NCBI GenBank assembly: GCA_000727475.1
Contig: KL647288.1
Coordinates: 9,302,055-9,366,054, forward strand
Length of the DNA: 64,000 nt
DNA from: Sarcocystis neurona
Taxonomy: Eukaryota > Apicomplexa > Conoidasida > Eucoccidiorida > Sarcocystidae
Reading direction: 5' to 3'
Position 1 is the first letter of the stretch, and each line of letters opens with the position of its first letter. The notes beneath the pieces were generated by a model. That model was not told the DNA's origin. It saw only the letters and a list, made by a program, of their open reading frames with translations, and ran no database searches. The position numbers and the translations under genes were made by a program. This document shows, one piece after another, positions 49,701 through 61,000 of the stretch.

Positions 49701-52700
49701 AGCTCGAGAGATTTACGAGTCAGTGCGTAAGAAGGCGCTAGTAAAAATGGTGCCTACACACGTGCAGCCAGGGGTACCCTTTCTCGCGTGTAGTGTGTCC
49801 CTAACAAGAAAAATCTCGTCCGCGCCCTTCCGATTTCAGTGCGTGCAGACTATCGTCTCTCCGGAGAACAGGAAGGGCACCAGGTTTTCCGCTGGATGAC
49901 CACCTGGCAGCAAAGCTTGATTCTAGTGGAATAAGGGAGAGAATGTACATCCTGACTGTTAGGCGAGACAATAGAACTGCGTGTGTCGCCCCTATACCGC
50001 GAAGACTCGTCGTCAGTAACGAAAGCACGCCCCAGCGGCGCTGAGCCAGCGAGGGGCCTACCACTGCTTTATAAATATGACTACAGCAGTGTGATGGAGG
50101 CAGGACGAACCGGCGACGGAGAACAAGAAAGTTGTACGCGTTGCAGGAACCGCAGGAACTAAAGACGTCACCGCCCTCTTCCCCAGCGGGGAAGAGTGGG
50201 GCACGGAAGAGGAGCCAGTAGGCGTGCGTCACGTGTAAAGAAGCGGACGGGTCTTTCGTGCTGCTGGCTGAGGAGGCACGGAAGAGGTCAAAGGCGGCAC
50301 GCACAATCTGGAGAGCTCACGCCTCCGCGTAGCTCGCGAGACGGAGGAGAAAGAGAGAAGCATACGTAGACCCGAAAGACATCAAGAAAGGATACGGACA
50401 CGTGCAGGCGGTGGAAGTACGATATGGACAAAAAGAAATCCGAGGGAGGAGTAGAAGAACATGGACAACCACGAGACGAGATCGGAATGCTTCTGTTACC
50501 CGTCGGGTCGACCCCTCTAAGTGCGGAACCGACGACTCCGCGATGGGCAGCGAGCGCAGCGCCTTCAAAAACGCTTTTAATCAGTTTGTGGGCCAGCGCA
50601 GGAGCCACTTCGTCCATGCGTGAGCAGCTGCTTGCGACACTTGACACCGAAGCGATTAGCTGGAAAAGTTCGTGGTTGGACGGCAGACAGGCGAAGACCA
50701 GCAGCGCAGACGTTGAGCACAGCGGCACTGGCAGCGCGAGCATTTGGCAGCCCGCCGGATAGGAGAACTGAAAGCACATCACGCCGCGCACCCACCAGCT
50801 GGTCTCGCATGCAGCACAGAATCTCCCGACAAGAAACCAGCGCCGAGGGAAAGTCTTACAACTTCACATGGGGAAGAAAAACATCACAGGTCCTCGTGGA
50901 CACAAGCCCCCTTCAGCAGCCACAACACGTTGGGTAGCGGGCCCAGAGAGACGAACTGAGACAGTGCATGAAGAGAGTATCTGAGAGTGCAGAGAAGCGG
51001 GGTGCGCATGCACTTACGTACATGTGTACACAGGTGTATATATGTGTATGTGTAGATATGTGTTGTCCTGTGAAGATTTCAGGGCCGAATGGGATATTAC
51101 CGCAACGCAGTGGCATGGATGCGCGGGCTGAGAGTAGGACAGCCCAACACACGGATGCGAACGGTGGCAGGGCTGGGGCAAGAAGGTCTGCTGCACGAAA
51201 AAAGTACCACACTAATGCACGCTTTCGCCGGGTGCTCTCGACGCAAGCTCCACCGCGTGCATGTGCTCGGGTGACAGCTTCCTGGGAAGCACAAAAGCTG
51301 TTGGCTGGCTGCTGTTGTCCCTTTTTCGACCTCTTCTAAAACCGGAGCACGCCTACGCAGCAAGAGGGATGCTTCCAAACGCACTAGTTGCTACGGATAC
51401 TGTGTAATGGTTTCTCTGCATTGTGCACTCTAAAACGCTTTTCGAGTTTGTCGTAGGATGACACCAACAGCAGAGGGCACGGGTCAGCACCTACACGTAC
51501 ATATGTGTACACGTCGTGACATTGTATGTGCAGCACCACAGACGCGTACATACTCTCTGAGACGGCAGAAGGACAACCGGAACGTCGGCTACGCGGAGGC
51601 GGACTGACGGAGCAAACCGCACTGCAGCAAATCTTTTACATGCAGAACACTCGACCAGTGCACGGAAAAAGCGAATCGGAAAATGTCTGGATACACCGGA
51701 GGCAGTGTGCGGTATTCTACGCTTCCGAATCGTATGCAAATAGGGCAAACATAGGATGCATCAGCTCAGGGAACGGCTACGGAAACGGTGTTTACTTGAT
51801 GGGCTGTGGACGGAGTCGGCATGACTGGTGGGCTGTTGAAGATATCGCGAACGACGTCTCTGAGTTGCACAAGGCAGCCCTCTAGCCTGAGCATCAATAC
51901 TGAAAGAGATTGCTCCTGTCCAGAATACTGGGGGATGTGTATTTGATATTGCATGTTTAGGCCGGCTGTTCCTCCGTAGCTACTCTGCTGCGCATTCAGC
52001 GAGCTCCGCGTCTGCTGCTGCTGAGGACCTGATCCTGCAGCCGCGGCTCCAAGCCCCGGAGCAGCAGCGCCCGCAGTGGCCGCCGCAAGCTGTCTGGTGC
52101 TGGCGAGACCGTCAGCAAGATCTGTCGAATGGCCCGGGGGCGCGCCCTGCTGCTGCAGTTGCATCAGTTTCTGCTGCTGCTGCTGTTGCTGGTTCAGCGC
52201 CCTTGCGGCAGCGACCGTAGCCGCCATCTGCTGGATGGCCTCTCGCTGCTGCTGCTGCGTCGCCGAGGGCGGCCGGCCCGATGCTGTTGCTGCCGCTGAC
52301 AAAAGCGTCCCTCCTGCTGCGCCGAACACTGCGCCAGCAGCCCCCTCGCCACTGTCTCTTCCGGAACCAGACGCGAGACTCCCTGCTGTAGAAGTCGCTC
52401 CTCCTCCAGCACCTCCTGCAGTCCCTCCGCCAACTCCGTGTTGCTGCTGACCGCCGACCATCTGCTGCTGCTGCTGTTGCTGACATCCGTTGCTGCGCTG
52501 CTGCTGCTGTAGCGGCTGCTGCTGCTGCACCTGCTGCTGCTGTTGTCCCCCGTACACGTGCTGCTGGTGCATCTTTCGCAGAGGACCTATCAACATGAAA
52601 TCTTTGTAAACTTGCAGCTGCCGAGTGTTCAACAACGGATGCAGCTTCAGCGGCTCCGGCAGCGCCATGGGCCACCGGCCGCTGTTCACGTACTGCGTGT

Positions 52701-54983
52701 CCACGAATGGAACCCCCCTCTCCTTCGCTTGCCGCCGCAGCTGCAACGCTGGCTGGATAGATATCTCGATATCGCGCAGGACTTTCTCGACGACTGCCTG
52801 TTCAATCACTGAACACCCCAGGTCCAAATTGTCCGTCGAGACAATCTGCAACACCTGCTCCACCAGGACCTGTCGCAGCAATGCACAGCCGCGCAGGCTC
52901 GCAGAAAAGCACTGCACGACGGGTGCGGCGGCACGCACGCACCAGCTGCCACATCAGCAGCCTGTACGAACTCACTGATAACCACATCCGTCCACCGCGG
53001 CGTACGCAGACATTAGCCCAGTGATGCGGCGACAGCGCTCCCGCGGAAGACCCCGCCACTTCTGCTACTCTGTACACACATGGTCTGTACATACACTAAA
53101 CGTTCATTAGATGTCTACAAACCACCTTCACGGATGGCAGAAAAACTTGTGCGCACCCGTACACATATACTCCCAACCGTTCCCCGTTGTGCAGGCACCG
53201 GAAACATCTGCACTATACAGGCACCCACCGCCAGCACTTTCGGTGCAGTGTAACTGATACGACTGAGTTTATGCAGCGGATACCAGAGGTGACGTGAAGT
53301 GCGACACACCAACAAAGAACATCTCTCCACGCGTACGAATTCCTAGCAGGGGATGCGGCACCTGGATAGGATTCTGCTCACCTGGTCGCCACATTCGGGT
53401 GCAGAAGCGACCGGCTGCAGCAGCTGTCGCAGATTTTGAGTGAGGGAGACGCGGAGGGGCTCGCGACACGTGATCAGCGCAAGCGAGCCTGCCAGCGACG
53501 CTACCATCAGATGCGCTGCTCTTTTGATCAGAGATTCCTCGCCTTCCATACAGAAGTCCTTGCAGACAAGCTCCCGCGTCGTCACGCAGGATATCGTCAC
53601 TGCATCAGCAGCAGCAGCGGAGAGACCAGCACCAGCCTTCGCACGTGCAAACCCGTACCAGCAGCAGGAGGCACAAAAGCAGTGGACCCCGGCGTGCACG
53701 ACCCAGCAACAACGGCAGACGTCGCGCGTGTCATAACAGCACCAGCAGCACACGCGACTGGACACACGCTGCAGGAGCAGCAACCGCACCTGCAAGTCGT
53801 GGCGGCAGCTCGGGAGCACCCATAGAATTCGTCCCAGTAGTAGCGAAAAAGCATACGCAGACAGACACACCCGCGCTAGCTGCTCACACACGGCACATGC
53901 ACCCGAACAGCGACACCATTCTCACCACACCAAATTAATGATTGCGCCTCACGCAGCGGACGCATCAAAGACAGACTGCAGTGGCAGAAGCGCCTGCGAA
54001 CGCAGTGCAGCCCTAAGAGCAGCAGAAACAACAGCGGACAGAGCTGCACGTGCTTCCTCCAGCTGCAACAGGCAACGTGCTACAAAGAGATGAACCCCCC
54101 GTCGGCCACACTACAAACAGCAAAAGGAAGGGCGGAAAGAGAGGCAGCATAGAAGCGCTTCACCACTTGAAAGAGCGACGCTGACACGGCCAATGCGTGT
54201 AAAGCAGCCAACACGTGCATAACCCCACGGAGCCTCTCTCTCACCGCATTACCGCGGACCCAAGCCGCACACCAGCTCGCTTAGCGTCCAGCAGTCGCGG
54301 GATCTTCCCTCCGCACTGATACTGACGCCAGGCGTGCATTACCAACAATAAAGACGCTTGACTTTATTTACTACGAATGTGACGCAGCCTTCACCACGTA
54401 TGAGTGAGAAACCACCAACGACGTGTCCATACAGAAGCTCCTGCGAAGGCGCCGCCGCTGACCCGCTCGTGTGCACCGCCTGCTCCGCAACACGTTCCCG
54501 ACGCGGCACTACGCACGCTACCGCACAAGGTGCTGCCTAGATCCAGCTGTCCTCGCACGCAAACACAGGGATTCGTATCAACCTAGACGTCCTGCAAAGC
54601 GTGTGGCCAGAATACCCCAAACGCGGCATACCTGCAGTTGTTTGCACTTATTCAGAAGTGGACGCAAACACAGGGACATGCGTTGTACATATCTGTGCTT
54701 CCTTGCGAACATAATCACCACAGATCCACGGGTACGAGTGATCAGCTCTCGAGATAGTCTCCACCACCACATGGGCGTACATGAAACAGTACGAGCATGC
54801 GACGGTGGTGGTACTGGAGTAGATTCGCCAGACTTTCTTAAACGAAGATCCCGTTTCCCAGTGGATACCCACACAGACCCACGTGTGCACAAGCCTTATA
54901 TATTCGTCATCTTCACATATGCACACACGTCCGTAACCAGAATGTGGACGTTACAGTACTGTGTCTAGGCGTGTGTGTGTGTG

Positions 54984-55018
<35 letters not shown>

Positions 55019-58000
55019 TGTTAGTGGGCCGAGGGGTGCGTGTCTGCGCATGCATGTGCACGTAGGTACAGGCTTCGTCGTGGATCGCACTGGCCGCAAA
55101 TCGTCGCACCTGATCGCTCGGCGACAGCCGAAATAATTTCTCGGACAGCGCGTTCGACAGCGAGAGGCACGAGAGGACGGAGGCCTGGCTGCAGACTGAG
55201 CAGCGCAATCGACGGTGATATGACGACGTTTTGCGCGAGATTCTGCAGCAGGCTATCCGACGGCATCAGACTGCTGGTGCCTGCTCCTGCTGCGAACGCT
55301 TCAGCTGCTGTAGTGCTGCCGCCAAAAAGTGACGGCGGACTGCCTCCGCCGCCTGCTGTCGCTTCCATCACGCCTGAGCTGCTGCTGCCTCCTGCGACGC
55401 CGCCTGCAGCAGCGATGCGGTACGGACTACCTTGTGTCGCCTGGTGGTGCTGCACTGCTGCCCCAGCAGCACTTGACTTCTGTGTGGGTGGAGGCGGCGG
55501 GCCACCTGCGGCACCAACCTGTGGCTGCTGCTCCAGCAGCGTAGCGCCCGCCCCTCCGCTTCCTCCCTGCTGCTGCTGCTGTTGCTGCTGTTGTAACAGA
55601 TTCAACAATGACGTGTTTCCTCCCGCGCCCAATGCCGCCGCGTCCGCCCCGCCTTGCTGCTCCTCCTGCAGAGATGGCCACGCCTGAGGCACACTCCCCT
55701 GCGGCTCTCCCGTCTACACGCCACACATGCACGCATACGGCAAAGTCAAAGCCACATCCAACCCGTGAACTGGTGTATGCATCTTCCTCCTTTATACGCA
55801 CACGTGTATCTTCTGAATAAAACATTATCCGCAGCCGACTCCCTTCCCCGACAAAACAACTAAAATGGAACGGACCCACGCCCTACAAACACCGTCATGT
55901 ACGGGGGTGTGCATACACGTACCCAGCTTGTTTATATATATATATATATATTCATACACATGCACATACACACACGCACACACACACTAGCGTGTATACG
56001 CGTGTAACACCAGACTGCCAGACGTGCACAAAACAGACGGTCACTGCAGCGAACAAGAAAACAGAGCAGTCGGCAACAGAGAAGGCCCCATCGCTTCCTG
56101 ACGTAAATCAATGACATCGTCGCAGCAGGAGCTGTTGACGCGGCATCTAATCACAACAATAGTACCACTTAAGGATCGCCCCAGGAAGAGAGAACACCGC
56201 GCCGGTGCAGCGGCTTTAGGAAGACGCACACCGCAGTGTCACGGCGGTAGTTGCCCTCCTATGCTGGGCTGCAAAACGCACACACGGACGACGCGTTCAT
56301 GCAGAACTAGACACGCCCACATCTTGTCGCCCCAGACGTGTACGTAAATACTACAAAAACAAGAACAAGCTTCAAGCGATACAGCACACTACCGCGCAGA
56401 GACACCACGCACACCGCGTACGTCGGCTACGCGCTCTGCTCGACGGCGCCTGCTCCAGTGATGCTGACAGCGCCCGCGGTGTCCGAATAGTGGATGAACG
56501 CACACAGTTTATATGTATGGAAGACGCGAGCCGTCTTGAATTCAGCGCTCCCGTCACCTCGGTAAGGCCACGGACGCCAAGGAGGTGGGGGGCCTACATA
56601 CGAGTAAACATGTGTCAACCGTGTAAAGCCTCAGGACGCGCACGAGAACGCGTGAAAGGCCCCACTAATGCCTTCCTCACTTTCCTGACAGATCCGGAGA
56701 GACGGAGACACCACAGAGGTACAGCTGTCCGTGGACACACACAGACAGGTAGCAATTTGCGAATTCAAAGACGAGCCCATATTCGACAAACAGACACTCG
56801 GCAGTCACGGCGCTTGAACGCAGGTCGCTGGCTGAGGAAGAAACTGCTTACGTAGGTTGTGGAGGAAACGAGGGTTGATCGCTCGACTGCTGTTGGCTGC
56901 TGTGGGTACGTCCCTGCGCCGCCGCCGCTTGACATGAAGAGTGACGACGTTTCGCCTGCTGACGCGCCACGGATACCCGCAGCCAGCAGCAGTGAGCGTG
57001 GATCTCTTCGCCCTCCTGCTGCTGCTCCAAGACTTTCTGCATCTTCTGAGGTGCTCGGCACCCCCTCGCCTGCGCTTCCGTTTCCTACAGCAGCGGACGC
57101 CGCAGCTAGAAGTCGCTGATGGTGCTGCAAGAGCGTCTCGTCTGCTGCCCGCGAGGCGCCTCCGCGGAGCGTAGCAGCGGCGCCTGCTGCTTCTGCAGCT
57201 GCTCCCCCTGCTCCTTCTCCTTGCGACTGCAGTTGAGGAAACTGTTGACGCTGTGCCAACACCTGCTGTTGTTGCGAGAGCATCTGCTGTTGCAGCTGTC
57301 CTGCTGCAGCAGGTCCAGCTCCCCCTCCCCCAGCAGCTGCCGTCCGTAGTCCGGCGGTGACGGCATCCATGGCAACCCGGCTGCTTCCTGCCTGGTGCGA
57401 CTCCAGCAGTTGCCCCCCTGCCGCATTCGTGGCGCCGCGTTGCTGCTGCTGCTGCTGCAGCTTCTGAGCTGTGGATGTATTACCCGCCGCAGCCGCAAGA
57501 AGAAGGCGAGAGCATACGGCTCCAGTTGCAACTCCTCCCTCTGCGGCAACACCGGCAGCACCCCCATTGCCTCTCTCTGGTGTCGTGGCACCCTGTCCGC
57601 GTGGCTGCGCTGCACACGTTGGCGTGGCGCATACATGGGTTGGTGCAGCAGGCCGCAGCCCACCGGCTGGCGGGGGACTAGCAGCAGCAGTTGTGGGTTG
57701 CTGCTGTGGTGCCGCAGCAGCAGTCCCCAGCGTTGCGGTCGGTCCCCCTATCCCAGGTGGTGGTCCGGCAGTCAACAAGGAAGCAGTAGCGCTGGGGATA
57801 TTCAATGCTGCAGCCAGAGGCTTGACGCCCGCGGGAGCCGCTGCTGCTGTTGCCGCTGTAGTGGGTCCAGCAACTGCAGTCGAATCGAGAGCCGAAACTG
57901 CCGTCCGGACGACGAAGTCCGGAGAAGCAGCAGGAACAGCACGACGCGCAAGGTGGTGAGATCGGCCATGGTAATCCTGTACGTTTATGTGGAGGTGCTT

Positions 58001-61000
58001 AAAAAGCACCTCCACTTCAAAGATAAGATTAGTTCGAAGATTCGGCAGCTGTTGCAGCTCCGCCAACAGCGACAACATCGCCGTCGTCCATGGGTTCGGC
58101 GGTTTAAAAACCTTCGACAATCTTACACCTTCCAACACCTTACACACCAGCGGCAGCACAGCCACCAAATGCCCTTCGTCATACCCGCGGAACAACAACG
58201 TCTTCAGATCCAGGCGCTTCGACATAAGCGGACGATTCCTACGCACATCGTTACACGAAGCACAGCAGTTGCCAGGAGATTCAGAGAAAATGTTGGCTCC
58301 GACGCAGCAGAAGCAGGAAAACCACACCTTGTAGCGTAAAAAGGAGTAGACGAATAAGAACGCAGAAGTACACACTGGCGACGAATACAATGCGGCATTC
58401 ATCACCGGCATGTCCTGCGTGACACTCAGGCTACCACCTGGTGACGTGCCCGCGCAGACGGGAGGAGGACAGGTACGTATATTCGACATTACAGACATAG
58501 AGGAAATCAGCAGATTGGCATTTATTCAGGATGGTGGTACACACGGGGTGCAGCAGATGTGTTCGTTCGGACGACACCCGTATCGTCGCGTGATAACAGA
58601 GGTACTACCCGATTCGCACACAGCGAGATCCTTAAGCTCCTATAAAATGACTGTCAGACGCTCGTTTTAGTCGATCGCTGATGTTCTCGGGTGTACGTAC
58701 ACCTCATGCGCACTAGTGCGCGCAACTCCACCTTCCTCGATGCAGTTCGGCGTACTGTCACGACGTCAAGTGCACACCCCAACAGCCTCACAGCACACTA
58801 TCCTCCTGGTCGACATACAAAGAAAAAAATCCTTACACGTATGCAGCGACACCGCTTCAAAATCCACACCATCGAGCTCTGGGTCGCAGTTTAACGGTAT
58901 GTGTTTTGGGGCAGATACGGGTGCTGACTACGGAGACGAACAAATAATCCCGACGACCTCCACATGCACTTGGCGCCCCATCGCAATGTCCTTCACGGGA
59001 GACAGGTTCGCAACAGTGAAAAAGACGTGTTTACTACACGACTGCCTATTCGCACACACGTAGGCAACTAGTCACCTAAATCTGCATATGCAGGCAGTTG
59101 ATACATCCCGTCTTCAGCTCCACTGTTGTTAGCATAATGCTGCAGAAAATATATCGTGCCCCTTACGCTGACCTCCTGAAGGTGTGTCCCACAGGCTTCC
59201 GTCCAGCAACGGCAGCACATCAAATACGTGGTGGTCATCGTAAGATGCACTTACCTGCCCAGAGTAATGCGTCCTAGCCAGAGCCCTAGATTTTTGAGCA
59301 GGGTGCGGTAGGAGCTGCTTTCCTTCGCTTCTACCAAATATTTGAGGAGTGTGTTGATGCAGTCGTAGCTCATACTGACGACGATCTCGGGCAGCCCAGG
59401 CATCTCGAGCTTTTCGACGAACAGGAAAAAGATTGCATGCAAATTCGGCTCCTTTGATGCTCTGCTTTTCACTAAATAAAAAGCTAGCCAGGCCTGGTGC
59501 TCCGGCGCCAACACGTGTCGCAACGCAGTGGCTTTATCATCCACGTTCGCTTCACACACGCTGTTGCATGCGGCAATCACTTGCTCGGCTAGCCACTGCG
59601 GGGGCAACACTAGCTTGGCAAGTAGCTCTCTGTCATTCATCAAGCCTTCGACCTGCCCAAGCCCTACGCCCTGCAGCAACGCCCCGATCGCGGTCGGCGG
59701 TGTCGTGAGTCCCCCTCCCCCTAGCACCAAGGTGTTTGGTTCTCCGTTTGCTGGTATTTGCTGCTGCTGTAGGACTCCCGGTGTCGCCCCTCCGGCGCTG
59801 CTGCCGCTAGGCAGGGTCCCCTGCTCCTGTTGGGGCTGCTGGCCCCCGTGTCCCACACATGCCCCCCCTGCTGTTCCCATGCTCTGCTCGCCTGCTGTCA
59901 CACAGAGTCCTGCTGTCCCCATCCCGGCGGCTCCCCCTGCAAAAAAAGGTCGAGGACCGGCTCCGCCAAGCACTAGCACCCCTCCCCCTCCAGCCGCGTC
60001 CCCTGGATTTGCTGTGGCTGTTCCACTGCCCAGCACCGCCGTCCCGCCGACGCCGACATCTGCCGACGTCGCCGCGCCGCCCTGCCGCGGCGCCTTGCCC
60101 GGACCCTGCTGCTGCGGAAGCCCTGCTGTCTGCACCTGCTGCCGTCTTTGCTGTTCCATACCAGCCACTCCTCCCGCTCCTGCTGTTACCCCTCTCTCGC
60201 CGCCCTCACCTGCATCGCGTCACCACCCACCGCAGTGGACACACCCTACATCAACTGTCCACACGGTCTCAGCTATTACAGGACATGTAACCAAGAGCCA
60301 CAAACCTCCAACTCCAGTTTTATCCCATAGCACCATCTATCAACGTGGCCGTCTTCCCCTATCAGCCTCGAGTACCACACTCTCCGAAAGAGTAAGGAAG
60401 CTCAACTCACCATAGCAGCGCCGGCCCGCATACATTCGTCTACGTCTCCGACTCCACAGGAGAGCCACACATGCATCCGCAGAACAATAAAGAGGCGCAG
60501 AGGACTACAAATCAATCTGTGTATCTACATACGAACATATTTGGTAGGTTCCACTGGAGCTGCGAAGAAAAGCCTGCACACAAAGACGTGGAAGATTTGG
60601 TCGCAGACGCCGCGTCAGCTATACAAACCTGTGGCATCTCCCAGTAAGAAGCACTCTCATATTCGCTTCGTAGCGCCCGAGGACCTGGTACGTCCCCCCA
60701 GCACTCTTCGTTCACCACAAACGCTCTGCAGCTCCTAAATTGAGTTCCCCGTCACCTCACAGGGGCTGCAGCAATGACGAACTGCAACAGCGAACCACAT
60801 CACCTCGTACTACGAAGAAATTTGTCGGTACGACTATACCTGGTTTGACTCCAGCGTCAGCAGACGTCGCTTTGGTGGTCTGGAGACAGCCACTTGTTGC
60901 GGCTGTGGGGCTGCTTGCGGCGGAGGCGTGGGAAAGGCCCTGCTGTTGGTGAGGCTGCTGTTGCAGAGCGCCTCCTGATGGTGTTATTCCAGGAGGCGCC

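Noticed and set aside
51200..51400. Possible extra NOT1 exon near 51.2-51.4 kb
   Set aside because: Reasonable acceptors occur, but no frame resembles NOT1, and exons 51796-52869 and 50500-50767 already join in phase.
57395..58339. Plus-strand 314-codon frame
   Set aside because: Antisense of NOT1 exon 4, whose minus-strand translation carries the conserved VFKPPNPWT motif.
59528..60415. Plus-strand 295-codon Pro/Ser/Ala-rich frame
   Set aside because: Antisense shadow of the Gly/Gln linker in NOT1 exon 3.
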